Below are positions 41,137 to 49,433 of a DNA stretch of 64,000 nt, one piece after another; position 1 is the first letter of the stretch; each line of letters starts with the position of its first letter. The notes beneath the pieces are model-generated. The model was not told the origin of the DNA. It saw only the letters and a program-made list of their open reading frames with translations, and did not search any database. A program made the position numbers and the translations under genes. Source of the DNA: Streptomyces phaeolivaceus (GTDB lineage: Bacteria > Actinomycetota > Actinomycetes > Streptomycetales > Streptomycetaceae); assembly GCF_009184865.1 (NCBI RefSeq), contig NZ_CP045096.1:2480001-2544000 (forward strand). Reading direction: 5' to 3'.

Positions 41137-42636
41137 ATGTTTGGCATCTATCTCAAGCGTGAGCTGAGCCGGCGCAAGAAGGCGGCTCTGGTCATCGCCA
41201 TGGGTCTGGCGCTCGGAATCGCGCTGGTCATCACCGTCAACTCGGTCTCGGCGGGGATGCGGCAGGCGCAGGACAAGGTCCTCCAGTCGCTCTACGGTCT
41301 CGGCACCGACATGACGGTCACCAAGGCCAGAGAGGCACCCTCCGGGGACGACGAGGAGCAGGGCGGGCCCAGATTCGAGTTCGACGCCACCGCCGACGGC
41401 GACGACGGCGAGGAGCAGAGTTCGGACCGGGTCATGACGCAGGGCGGACAGACCCTGAAGTCCTCGCTCGTCGCCGAGGTGGCCGAGCAGGACGGCGTCG
41501 CCCAGGCCGTGGGCGCCCTCAGCCTCAACGTCACCAAGGTCGACGGCTCCTTCACCCAGGGCGAGGCCCGCACCGACGACACCTCCTCCTCCTCGCAGCA
41601 GCAGGGCCAGGGCGGCCCCGGCGGCGGCACGAACCAGGGCGGCGGCTCCAGCCGGCCCCGTGTCGAGGGCGGCGGCGCCTCCTTCGGCGTCAACAGCTAC
41701 TCCGTCGCCGGTGTCGACGTCACCGACCAGGACCTCGGCCCGCTCGCCACCTCGAAGATCACCAAGGGCAGGACGTTCACGGCCGCGCAGACCGACGCGA
41801 AGGTCGCGGTGCTCAGCAAGTCGTACGCCAAGGAGAACGAGTACACGGTCGGGGAGAAGATCACGATCTCCGGCACCAAGTACAAGATCATCGGGATCGC
41901 GACGCCCGACAGCAGCGAGTCCACCACCGACGTCTATCTGCCGCTGAAGCAGGCGCAGACGCTCGGCGACGCCAAGAACACCGTCACCACGATCTACGTC
42001 AAGGCCATCGACTCGCAGCGGATCGACGCGGTCAAGGCGACCATCCAGAAGAACATCTCGGGGACCACGGTCACCACCTCCGCCGATCTCGCCGAGACCG
42101 TCTCCGGCTCGCTGACCACCGCCTCCGACCTCGCGACCAGCGTCGGCAAGTGGCTCTCCATCGCCGTGCTCGCCGCCGCGTTCCTGGTGGCCGCGCTGCT
42201 CACCTCCTCCGCCGTGTCCCGCCGGGTGCGCGAGTTCGGCACGCTGAAGGCGCTCGGCTGGCCCAGCCGCAAGGTCACCCGGCAGGTCGTCGGCGAGTCC
42301 ATGGTGAACGGACTGCTCGGCGGCGCCCTCGGCATCGGCCTCGGCCTCGCCGCCGCCTACACGGTGACCGCGATCAGCCCGACCCTCAAGGCGGAGCTGG
42401 GCAACACCGGCGGCATGGGCGGTGGCGGCATGGGCGGCGGCCCCGGCGGGGGCGGCGGCGCTCCCGGCCAGCAGACCTCCGACGCCCTGGAGATCGCGCT
42501 CTCCGCACCCGTCTCCCTGTCCACCATCGCCCTCGCGGCGGGCCTCGCCATCGCCGGCGGACTGATCGCCGGGGCCATGGGCGGCTGGCGCGCCTCCCGG
42601 ATGCGGCCCGCGGACGCCCTGCGCAGCGTGTCGTAG
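41137..42636 (+). CDS. MacB/FtsX-type ABC transporter permease
   Basis: A 499-aa membrane protein with TM1 near 18-38, a large extracytoplasmic domain (about 40-345) and three C-terminal TM segments forming the FtsX domain (AVSRRVREFGTLKALGWPSRK). Two low-complexity loops stand out: a Ser/Gln/Gly stretch near 150-175, and a Gly/Met-rich stretch (GGMGGGGMGGGPGGGG) near 428-443 between the last TM segments. MacB-like proteins act as mechanotransmitters that export or extract peptides or lipids, or respond to antibiotics. GAGG lies 6 bp before the ATG. The gene is followed by its ATPase. Confidence 0.87.
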   Translation: MFGIYLKRELSRRKKAALVIAMGLALGIALVITVNSVSAGMRQAQDKVLQSLYGLGTDMTVTKAREAPSGDDEEQGGPRFEFDATADGDDGEEQSSDRVMTQGGQTLKSSLVAEVAEQDGVAQAVGALSLNVTKVDGSFTQGEARTDDTSSSSQQQGQGGPGGGTNQGGGSSRPRVEGGGASFGVNSYSVAGVDVTDQDLGPLATSKITKGRTFTAAQTDAKVAVLSKSYAKENEYTVGEKITISGTKYKIIGIATPDSSESTTDVYLPLKQAQTLGDAKNTVTTIYVKAIDSQRIDAVKATIQKNISGTTVTTSADLAETVSGSLTTASDLATSVGKWLSIAVLAAAFLVAALLTSSAVSRRVREFGTLKALGWPSRKVTRQVVGESMVNGLLGGALGIGLGLAAAYTVTAISPTLKAELGNTGGMGGGGMGGGPGGGGGAPGQQTSDALEIALSAPVSLSTIALAAGLAIAGGLIAGAMGGWRASRMRPADALRSVS

Positions 42637-42669
42637 CCGGCCGGCCCCAACTCCCCCAAGGACGAACCC

Positions 42670-43365
42670 ATGTACAAGCTCACCGGCGTCACCAAGCGCT
42701 ACAAGCGGGGCAAGGAGACCATCGAGGCGCTGCGCGGCATCGACCTCGTCATCGAGGACGGCGACCAGCTCGTCGTCCAGGGCCCCACGGGTGGCGGCAA
42801 GTCCACCCTGCTGCAGATGATCGGCGGCCTCGACCGCCCCTCCGAGGGCAGTGTCGAACTGGACGGCGTGGACCTCGCCTCCATCAGCGAGGCCAAGCTG
42901 ACCCGGGTGCGGGCCGAGAAGGTCGGCATCATCTTCCAGGCGTTCAACCTCATCCCGACGCTCACCGCACAGGAGAACGTGGAGACCGCGCTCGTCCCGC
43001 TCGGTGTGAAGGCGAAGGAGCGGCGCGAGCGGGCCGCCGAGGCACTGCGTTCGGTGGGCCTCGGCGAACGTCTCACCCACGCCCCGTCCGAGCTGTCCGG
43101 CGGTCAGCAGCAGCGCGTCGCCATCGCCCGCGCCCTCGTCAAGCGACCGAAGGTGCTGCTCGCCGACGAGCCCACCGGCAACCTCGACGAGGGCACCCGC
43201 GACGAGATCATGGCCCTGCTGGAGGGGCTGTGGCGCGAGCAGGGCCTCACCTTCATCCTGGTCACCCACGACTCCTCGATCGCCCGCCGCGCGCCCCGGC
43301 TCGCCACCATCAAGGCGGGACAGCTGACGCTCACCGAGCAGGAGCAGGAGCAGTACGCGAGCTGA
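42670..43365 (+). CDS. MacB/LolD-type ABC transporter ATPase
   Basis: A 231-aa ATPase partner of the upstream permease. It has the class-typical LTGVTKRYKRGKETIEALRG start, Walker A GPTGGGKST (family usually GPSGSGKST), Q-loop FQAFNLIPTLTAQENV, signature LSGGQQQRVAIARAL, Walker B VLLADEPTGNLD and H-loop LVTHD. It probably forms a dimer with two permeases. The intergenic gap is 33 bp, so the two genes form an operon. Confidence 0.9.
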   Translation: MYKLTGVTKRYKRGKETIEALRGIDLVIEDGDQLVVQGPTGGGKSTLLQMIGGLDRPSEGSVELDGVDLASISEAKLTRVRAEKVGIIFQAFNLIPTLTAQENVETALVPLGVKAKERRERAAEALRSVGLGERLTHAPSELSGGQQQRVAIARALVKRPKVLLADEPTGNLDEGTRDEIMALLEGLWREQGLTFILVTHDSSIARRAPRLATIKAGQLTLTEQEQEQYAS

Positions 43366-43391
43366 CAACCCTTTCGGCTGCCGTGGCGTAC

Positions 43392-43452
43392 GGGCCGCTC
43401 ACCGCCCCAGGATCCGGTCGATCTCGGCCACCTGGTCCGCGGTGAGCGGCCC
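43392..43452. repeat. 14-bp inverted repeat spanning the aldo/keto reductase stop codon
   Basis: GGGCCGCTCACCGC (43392-43405) and GCGGTGAGCGGCCC (43439-43452) are perfect complements. The left arm contains the stop codon of the reductase (minus strand) and the right arm lies inside its last codons. It could serve as a bidirectional terminator for the two convergent genes. Confidence 0.75.
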
Positions 43453-44412
43453 TTTCGCGAGGGCGCCCGCGTTCTCCTCGGCCTGGGCGACCGAGCGGAA
43501 GCCGGGGATGGGCACGGTCCGCGGGCTGCGGGCCCAGATCCAGCCGAGGGCGCCCTGTGCGAGCGTACGGCCGCCGCTGGTGAGGATCTCCCGCAGCGCC
43601 TCGACCCGGCCGAGCCACTCCGGGTCGGCGCCGGAGTCGGCGGTGAAACCGGGCAGCCAGGCGGGCGGGGTGCTGCGGATGTCGCCGGACTCCAGGGCGC
43701 GCCCGGCGGTGTGCTTGCCGGTGAGCAACCCCATGGCGAGAGGACTGCGGTTGATGCTCGCGAGGTTCGACTCCTCGCAGAGTGCCAGGAGTTCGGGCGC
43801 GTCCTGGAGGATGTTCAGCCGGTGCTGCACGGCCGCGCAGTGCGGTCCCTCGGCGAACACGGCGGCGCGGTCCGGGTCGTCGGTGCTCCACGCGTACGCC
43901 CGGATCAGGCCCTCCCGTACGAACTCCTCGCAGGCCTCGCGGAGTTCGGCGGCGCGCTCGGGGTCGGCGTCGGAGAGGTGGAGCTGGTACAGGTCGACGT
44001 GGTCGGTGCCGAGGCGGTCCAGGGAGGCGGTGAGGGCGCGGCGGGCGTGGGCCGGGGTGTCGTCCTGGCCGGTGAGGGTGCGGGTCGGCTCGTCGAAGAC
44101 GTTGCCCCACTTGGTGGCCACGACGACGTCCGCGCGGCGCTTGCCGAGGGCGCGGCCGAGCACCCGCTCGCTGTGCCCGGTGCCGTACGCGTCGGCCGTG
44201 TCGAAGAAGGTGACGCCGAGGTCGAGGGCGCGGTGGACCGCCCGTACGGACTCCTCGTCGTCCACCTTGCCCCAGCCGAGCGGCTGCCCGTCGGGGGCCT
44301 GCCACTCACCGCCGATGGCCCAGCAGCCGAAGCCGAGGGCGCTGACCTGGATACCGCTGCGGCCGAGGTGCCTGGTGTACGGGTGCGCGGACGTGTGCGT
44401 GTTCGTCTCCAT
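43399..44412 (-). CDS. Aldo/keto reductase
   Basis: A 337-aa NADPH-dependent TIM-barrel reductase. The catalytic tetrad is seen as FFDTADAYGTGHSE (Asp, Tyr), VVATKWGN (Lys) and YQLHLSD (His). The C-terminal IPGFRSVAQAEENAGAL binds the NADPH phosphate. I chose the ATG giving METNTHTSAH. No SD is visible, and TAACGT lies 12-17 bp upstream, so it could be leaderless. It resembles the YajO/general stress AKR group. Substrate unknown. Confidence 0.88.
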   Translation of the reverse strand: METNTHTSAHPYTRHLGRSGIQVSALGFGCWAIGGEWQAPDGQPLGWGKVDDEESVRAVHRALDLGVTFFDTADAYGTGHSERVLGRALGKRRADVVVATKWGNVFDEPTRTLTGQDDTPAHARRALTASLDRLGTDHVDLYQLHLSDADPERAAELREACEEFVREGLIRAYAWSTDDPDRAAVFAEGPHCAAVQHRLNILQDAPELLALCEESNLASINRSPLAMGLLTGKHTAGRALESGDIRSTPPAWLPGFTADSGADPEWLGRVEALREILTSGGRTLAQGALGWIWARSPRTVPIPGFRSVAQAEENAGALAKGPLTADQVAEIDRILGR

Positions 44413-44466
44413 GACCACGGACGTTAGGAGTTGGAGTGCACACGAACGCAAGCCCCCGAACCTTCC

Positions 44467-44508
44467 GTGTCGTACGGGGTGTGTCGTACGGGGTGTGTCG
44501 TACGGGGT
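44467..44508. repeat. 14-bp tandem repeat abutting a stop codon
   Basis: Three exact copies of GTGTCGTACGGGGT lie directly 3' of the SnoaL-like gene (its stop is at 44510-44512, minus strand), between it and the aldo/keto reductase gene. Confidence 0.9.
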
Positions 44509-44509
44509 G

Positions 44510-44836
44510 TTACGCCTGACCCGTCTCGAACCGGCTGATCCTGCCGTCCTCCGACACAGTGAAGCGCCACGCGGTGCGCATCTCGCCCCAGGTGTCGTTG
44601 CGGTAGTTGGCGACCAGGGCCCGGCCGCCGGCGGATTCGCGCTGGACCTCCATATGTCCGTGGGAGGAGAAAATCTCCCGGTCGGTCCAGTCGGCGAGGT
44701 CACGGTCGGAGCCGTCGTCCGACATGGTCGCGTCGTCCGTGAGGAGCGCGAAGAACGCGGTCTCGTCGTGGGCGTTCACCGCGGCGACGAAGGCCCGGAC
44801 GGCCGGGTCGCTGAGTTTGGCGGGTGCGATCGTCAT
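44510..44836 (-). CDS. SnoaL/NTF2-like fold protein
   Basis: A 108-aa protein with the cone-like NTF2 pattern: an N-terminal helix VRAFVAAVNAHDETAFFALL, then TDDATMSDDG, then strands ending RFTVSEDGRISRFETGQA. The fold is shared by polyketide cyclases, isomerases and binding proteins, so function cannot be set. I chose the ATG giving MTIAPAKLSD, with GAGGC upstream. It is tandem with, and upstream of, the aldo/keto reductase, and they may be co-transcribed across the repeat. Confidence 0.75.
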   Translation of the reverse strand: MTIAPAKLSDPAVRAFVAAVNAHDETAFFALLTDDATMSDDGSDRDLADWTDREIFSSHGHMEVQRESAGGRALVANYRNDTWGEMRTAWRFTVSEDGRISRFETGQA

Positions 44837-44949
44837 GGCGGCCAGCCTCACACCGACGACGAGGGTACGCCACCGGAAGGGCGCCTCGGATTCGGGCGAC
44901 CTGGGGCCTGTCGTTCGGATCACGCCTGGGCCGCGGGGCTTGGCACGCA

Positions 44950-45060
44950 CTCCCCCACTGCCTCACGGGGCCTTAAGGGTGTGGGGGAACCCCCAGCCGC
45001 GTTGTCGTCGGTCGCCGACTCCCCCACTCTCGACTTCGCGCGAGCGGGAGGTACCCCCAT
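44950..45060. repeat. Dispersed GC-rich palindromic repeat block
   Basis: The 44837-45279 interval holds no clear gene. It contains two imperfect palindromes: CCCCCAC (44952-44958) with GTGGGGG (44981-44987), and CTCCC...CTCG with CGAG...GGGAG near 45019-45050, followed by GTACCCCCATC. The second resembles the sequence found inside the PhzF-like gene. Copies of this type are frequent between Streptomyces genes. Confidence 0.65.
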
Positions 45061-45279
45061 CGCGTCGACGCCCTCCTCCGCCTCGCAGCCGCACGCACCA
45101 AGCCCGCTCACCGGCGGTCACCAGGCACCGTGACCCGAAGCCGGCATGATCCGAAAGACAGGCCCCAGCCCGCCACCCGAACGGGCGCGCGAGCGGGTCG
45201 GGCGGGTGTGATCGGTGCGACGGTGGATACGCGGGAGGGGACCCACCGGACCCACCCAAGGGCTGTCCAGGGAGTGTTC

Positions 45280-45825
45280 ATGACCTCGTTCGACCGACGT
45301 GATCTGGGGCTGTTGCTGCTGCGGCTGGGCACGGGCGGTGTGCTCGCCGCGCACGGGACGCAGAAGCTGTTCGGCTGGTTCGGCGGGCACGGCATCGAGG
45401 GGACCGGCCAGTTCATGGAGTCCGTCGGCTACGCGCCGGGCAGAGCGAGCGCCACCGCGGCCGGGATGGCCGAGCTGGGCGGCGGCACCCTCCTCGCGCT
45501 GGGCCTCGCGACACCCGCGGCCGGTGCCGCCGCGGCGGGCGCGATGGGCGGCGCGACCGCGATCCACGCGCCCAACGGCTTCTTCAACGCCGAGGGCGGC
45601 TACGAGTACGCCGCGACCCTGGGCCTGGCCGCGGCGGGCCTCGCCGTCACCGGGCCCGGCCGGCTCTCCCTCGACCACGCGTTCCGCCATGTCGTCGACC
45701 GGGGCTGGATGGTCCCGGTGGCGCTCGCCGGTACGGCCGCCGTCACCGCGGTGGTCGTGGGCATGCGCAACCAGCGGGTGCGGAAGGCCAAGGAGGGCGA
45801 GCAGGAGGCGTTGTTCGAGGAGTGA
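45280..45825 (+). CDS. DoxX-family membrane protein
   Basis: A 181-aa protein with four TM segments of the DoxX/SURF4-like family (LLLLRLGTGGVLAAHGTQKLFGWFGG near 10-35, GMAELGGGTLLALGL, TAIHAPNGFFNAEGGYEY). Some members take part in redox homeostasis or thiosulfate oxidation, and mycobacterial DoxX binds SodA. AGGGAG lies about 5 bp before the ATG. The C-terminus is charged and cytoplasmic. Confidence 0.87.
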   Translation: MTSFDRRDLGLLLLRLGTGGVLAAHGTQKLFGWFGGHGIEGTGQFMESVGYAPGRASATAAGMAELGGGTLLALGLATPAAGAAAAGAMGGATAIHAPNGFFNAEGGYEYAATLGLAAAGLAVTGPGRLSLDHAFRHVVDRGWMVPVALAGTAAVTAVVVGMRNQRVRKAKEGEQEALFEE

Positions 45826-45860
45826 CCTCGGCTGTCACAGGGGCGTGACAAGCTGCGCCC

Positions 45861-46214
45861 ATGAGCGAGCATCCCCGGCATCCCCACGCCCCCGACGACC
45901 TCTGGCAGTCCGTCGCCCGGCTGCACGACTGGCTGGAGGCCGGCCAGCCCCACGGCGGCCAGGAGGCGCTGCTGCTGCGGATGTTGAAGCTGCAGGAGGA
46001 GGTCGGCGAGGTCGCGCAGGCGGTCATCGGCGTCACCGGGCAGAACCTGCGCAAGGGCACCACCCACACCTGGGAGGACGTCCAGTCGGAGCTGTGCGAC
46101 GTGGTCGTCACGGCCCTGATCGCGCTGCGCGCCCTCACCCCGGACGCCCGTGAGGTCTTCACCGCCCATCTGGCCGGGGTCACCGCGCGCTCGCTGGACT
46201 CCCGCCATGGCTGA
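45861..46214 (+). CDS. MazG-like nucleotide pyrophosphohydrolase family protein
   Basis: A 117-aa all-helical protein. LLRMLKLQEEVGEVAQAVIG carries an E-x-x-E metal motif and ELCDVVVTALIAL the second E/D-x-x-D motif, as in MazG/all-alpha NTP pyrophosphatases that remove non-canonical nucleotides. It is a single-domain form. Its stop overlaps the next gene start by 8 bp, so the two are co-translated. Confidence 0.82.
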   Translation: MSEHPRHPHAPDDLWQSVARLHDWLEAGQPHGGQEALLLRMLKLQEEVGEVAQAVIGVTGQNLRKGTTHTWEDVQSELCDVVVTALIALRALTPDAREVFTAHLAGVTARSLDSRHG

Positions 46215-46743
46215 CAGCGCGTTCTGGATCGCCTCGCTCACCGCCGGTACGGCCGTGCTCGCGAGCTGGGTGACGAGCCGGGGGACCTCGCGGGCGGCAC
46301 GCATCCAGGCGGACACCACGGCGGACGCGCAGCGCGTGGAACGGCTGCGGGCGGCGCGGCGGACGGCGTACGCGGAGTTCATGGAGCAGGCGCAGCGGCT
46401 GAGCGATGTGCACTGGAGGGTGTCGGACGCGGTCCGGGGCGCCGAGGGGGGTGTGCTGGGTGAGGAGCGGGTCGAGGAGCTGCGGCGGCTGCGGGAGCGC
46501 CAGCGGGACGAGTACGCCACGCTGCGGAACCTCACCTGGGTCGTGTCGCTGGAAGGGCCCGACGAGGTCGCCGAGCTGGCCAACAAGGTCCGGCGGACGA
46601 CGAACCCGTTCCACAAGGCGATCGAGGCGATGATCGAGGGCGACACCGGTGCCGTGGCCCGCTTCGACGCCTGCTACTCGCCGTTCTGGGACGCGCTGAA
46701 GGAGTTCATCAAGGCCTCCCGCGACACCCTGCACTCCATGTAG
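46207..46743 (+). CDS. Membrane-anchored coiled-coil protein of unknown function
   Basis: A 178-aa protein with one N-terminal TM helix (FWIASLTAGTAVLASWV) followed by long amphipathic helices rich in Arg and Glu (RIQADTTADAQRVERLRAAR, RVEELRRLRERQRDEY). I do not recognise a family. The ATG at 46207 overlaps the MazG-like stop. It may anchor or scaffold that protein at the membrane (inference). The stop codon lies in a 17-bp tandem repeat. Confidence 0.7.
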   Translation: MADSAFWIASLTAGTAVLASWVTSRGTSRAARIQADTTADAQRVERLRAARRTAYAEFMEQAQRLSDVHWRVSDAVRGAEGGVLGEERVEELRRLRERQRDEYATLRNLTWVVSLEGPDEVAELANKVRRTTNPFHKAIEAMIEGDTGAVARFDACYSPFWDALKEFIKASRDTLHSM

Positions 46744-46787
46744 GCCGATACTCCCCGTAGGCCGATACTCCCTGTAGGCCGATCTTG
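46740..46787 (+). repeat. 17-bp tandem repeat with three TAG stops
   Basis: GTAGGCCGATACTCCCC is repeated at 46740 and 46757 with a partial third copy from 46774. Each copy carries TAG; the first is the true stop and the next two fall in the other two frames. Confidence 0.92.
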
Positions 46788-46974
46788 GGTCATACCCCGG
46801 TGACGCCCCGGTCATACCCCGGGGTGACCCGGCACCCGCGTCGTACTGCGAACTGAGTACCCGCGATTGTCGGCAGGCGCACGACGACGGGACGGGCCCC
46901 GGAAGGGGAGTCTGAGCAGGAATCCGAGACCTCTTGATTCCTCTGAAGACTTCTCACGTGGAGACCTGCGACCC

Positions 46975-49224
46975 ATGGCAACCTTCCTGCATCGGCTGGG
47001 CCGGCTGGCCTTCCGCAAACGCTGGTACGTCCTCCTGATATGGGCGGCGGTCCTGGGCGCCGTCGGTGTCGGCGCCCTCAAGGCCCCCGGAGCCTCCGAC
47101 GAGGAGTTCTCCATGCCGGGCATCGAGTCCCAGAAGGCGTTCGACCTGCTGGAGCAGCGCTTCCCCGGTGTCACGGCGGACGGCGCCACCGCCCGGGTCG
47201 TGTTCGTCGCGCCGGGCGGTGAGAAGGTGACCGCCACCGAGAACAAGAAGGCGATCGAGGAGACGGTGGCCGAGCTGGCCGACGGCTCGCAGGTGGCGAG
47301 CGCCGTCGACCCGTTCCAGGCGAAGGCGGTGAGCCAGGACGGCACCACGGCGTACGCGACCGTCACCTACAAGGTCACCGCGAACGACCTCACCGACGCC
47401 GGCAGGGCCCACCTGGAGGAGGTGCTGCATGCGGCCCAGGACTCCGGGCTGACCGTGGAGGCCGGCGGCACCGCGATGGCCGAGCAGGGCGGTGCGGGCG
47501 GGATGGCCGAGGTGATCGGTGTCGCCATCGCCGCCGTCGTACTCCTCGTCACCTTCGGCTCGCTGGCCGCGGCCGGGCTGCCGCTGCTGACCGCGCTGGT
47601 CGGCGTCGCCTTCAGCATGGCCACCATCCTCGCCCTGTCCGACGCCTTCGGTCTGTCCACCACCACCGGCACCCTGGCGATGATGCTGGGCCTCGCGGTC
47701 GGCATCGACTACGCCCTGTTCGTCGTCTCCCGCTACCGGGAGGAGCGCGCCAAGGGCCGTTCGCCCGAGGAGGCCACCGCCCTCGCGACGGGGACGGCCG
47801 GCTCGGCGGTCGTGTTCGCCGGGCTCACCGTGGTCATCGCGCTGGCCGGGCTGTCGGTGGTCGGGATCCCGATGCTGACGAAGATGGGGCTGGCCGCGGC
47901 CGGCGCGGTCGTCGTCGCCGTACTGATCGCCCTGACGCTGGTCCCGGCCCTCCTCGGTTTCTGGCCGAACGCCGTGCTGACCCGCAAGGCCCGCAAGGCC
48001 CGCAAGGCCCGCAAGGCCCGCAAGGCCCGCAAGAGCGGCCGTATCGAGGAGAGCGGCGCGGACAACGGGGGCACCCGCTGGTCCCGGTTCGTGCTGCGCC
48101 GCCCGATACCCGTCCTGGTCCTCGGTGTCATCGGTCTGGGCGCGCTCGCGGTGCCGATGACCGATCTGCAGCTGGGCATGCCCGGTGACGAGGCGAAGCC
48201 GACGTCGACCACCGAGCGGCGGGCCTACGACGCGCTCGCGGAAGGCTTCGGGCCCGGGTTCAACGGGCCGCTGACGATCGTGGTGGACGCCAAGGGCGCC
48301 GACGACGCCAAGAGCGCGGCCGACACGATCGCGAGGGAGATCGGCGGCACGAAGGGGATCGTGTCCGTCTCCCCGGCCCGCTTCAACGAGGCCGGTGACA
48401 CCGCCGTCTTCTCGGCGGCGCCCTCGACCGCGCCGACCGACGAGAAGACCAAGGACCTGGTGACCGTCATCCGGGACGAGCGTCCCGGCATCGAGTCGGA
48501 GACCGGGGCGACCTTCGAGGTCACCGGCACCACCGCGCTGAACATCGACATCTCCGACAAGGTGCGGTCCGCGCTGGTCCCGTATCTGCTGGTGGTGGTC
48601 GGTCTGGCCGTCATCCTGCTGCTGGTGGTCTTCCGGTCCCTCCTCGTCCCGCTGAAGGCGGCCCTCGGCTTCCTGCTGTCGGTGCTCGCGTCGCTCGGTG
48701 TGGTCGTGCTGGTCTTCCAGCAGGGCCATGGCGCGGAGATCCTGGGCGTGGAGCAGACCGGCCCGATCATGAGCCTGATGCCGATCTTCCTGGTGGGCAT
48801 CGTGTTCGGCCTGGCCATGGACTACGAGGTGTTCCTGGTCTCCCGGATGCGGGAGGCGTACGTCCACGGCGACCGGGCCGACGAGGCGATCACCAGCGGC
48901 TTCCGGCACAGCGCCCGGGTGGTCGTGGCCGCCGCCCTCATCATGATCGCGGTGTTCGCCGGGTTCATCGGCGAGAGCGACTCCATGATCAAGATGATCG
49001 GGTTCGGGCTGGCCTCGGCGGTCCTGTTCGACGCGTTCGTGGTCCGGATGGCGATCGTGCCCGCCGTGCTCGCGCTCCTCGGCGACAAGGCGTGGTGGCT
49101 GCCGAAGTGGCTGGACCGGGCGCTGCCGCACGTGGACGTGGAGGGCGAGGCGCTCACCCGCCGGGCCGACGAGACGCCGGCCGCCCCCGCCGACACGGCC
49201 GAGCTGGAAGTCACCCGCACCTGA
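46975..49224 (+). CDS. MMPL/RND-family transporter
   Basis: A 749-aa, 12-TM transporter of the MmpL/actinorhodin-exporter type. It has two repeated halves, each with a roughly 140-residue extracytoplasmic domain and a five-helix bundle. Proton-relay motifs GIDYALFVVSRYREE (first half) and AMDYEVFLVSRMREAY (second half) are present. The loop between the halves contains five RKA repeats from a 9-bp tandem repeat (47983-48027). Family members export lipids or antibiotics using the proton gradient. GGAGA lies about 10 bp before the ATG. A strong hairpin follows. Confidence 0.92.
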   Translation: MATFLHRLGRLAFRKRWYVLLIWAAVLGAVGVGALKAPGASDEEFSMPGIESQKAFDLLEQRFPGVTADGATARVVFVAPGGEKVTATENKKAIEETVAELADGSQVASAVDPFQAKAVSQDGTTAYATVTYKVTANDLTDAGRAHLEEVLHAAQDSGLTVEAGGTAMAEQGGAGGMAEVIGVAIAAVVLLVTFGSLAAAGLPLLTALVGVAFSMATILALSDAFGLSTTTGTLAMMLGLAVGIDYALFVVSRYREERAKGRSPEEATALATGTAGSAVVFAGLTVVIALAGLSVVGIPMLTKMGLAAAGAVVVAVLIALTLVPALLGFWPNAVLTRKARKARKARKARKARKSGRIEESGADNGGTRWSRFVLRRPIPVLVLGVIGLGALAVPMTDLQLGMPGDEAKPTSTTERRAYDALAEGFGPGFNGPLTIVVDAKGADDAKSAADTIAREIGGTKGIVSVSPARFNEAGDTAVFSAAPSTAPTDEKTKDLVTVIRDERPGIESETGATFEVTGTTALNIDISDKVRSALVPYLLVVVGLAVILLLVVFRSLLVPLKAALGFLLSVLASLGVVVLVFQQGHGAEILGVEQTGPIMSLMPIFLVGIVFGLAMDYEVFLVSRMREAYVHGDRADEAITSGFRHSARVVVAAALIMIAVFAGFIGESDSMIKMIGFGLASAVLFDAFVVRMAIVPAVLALLGDKAWWLPKWLDRALPHVDVEGEALTRRADETPAAPADTAELEVTRT
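47983..48027 (+). repeat. 9-bp in-frame tandem repeat (RKA x5) in the MMPL gene
   Basis: Five exact CGCAAGGCC units encode Arg-Lys-Ala repeats in the cytoplasmic loop between the two transporter halves. Confidence 0.95.
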
Positions 49225-49259
49225 GCCGACCGCCCCACCCCACCCCACCCACCACCACC

Positions 49260-49295
49260 GGGGGCCGTCCGTGGCCTCGGCCACGGACGGCCCCC
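49260..49295 (+). terminator. Strong hairpin downstream of the MMPL gene
   Basis: A perfect 17-bp stem (49260-49276 with 49279-49295, arms beginning GGGGGCCGTCCG) with a 2-nt centre. There is no T-tract, but its length and position right after the stop indicate a terminator. Confidence 0.8.
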
Positions 49296-49397
49296 GGGCG
49301 TTCGCCCCCGAAGTCGACCACCATGGTCCCCAGCCCCCCGACCAGCCTGGCCCCCGACCACCCCTGGTCCCCCACCACCTTGGTCCCCGATCCCCGA

Positions 49398-49433
49398 CCG
49401 GAGTCCCGATGACCGCCGGAGTCCCGATGACGA
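49398..49433 (+). repeat. 18-bp duplication of the SD and start codon of a sensor kinase
   Basis: CCGGAGTCCCGATGACCG is followed by CCGGAGTCCCGATGACGA. Each copy carries GGAG and an ATG 6 bp later, so two in-frame starts (49409, 49427) have equal signals. Confidence 0.9.

Noticed and set aside
44837..45279. Small genes in the gap before the DoxX gene
   Set aside because: Open frames here run through palindromic repeats and lack start signals or coding bias.
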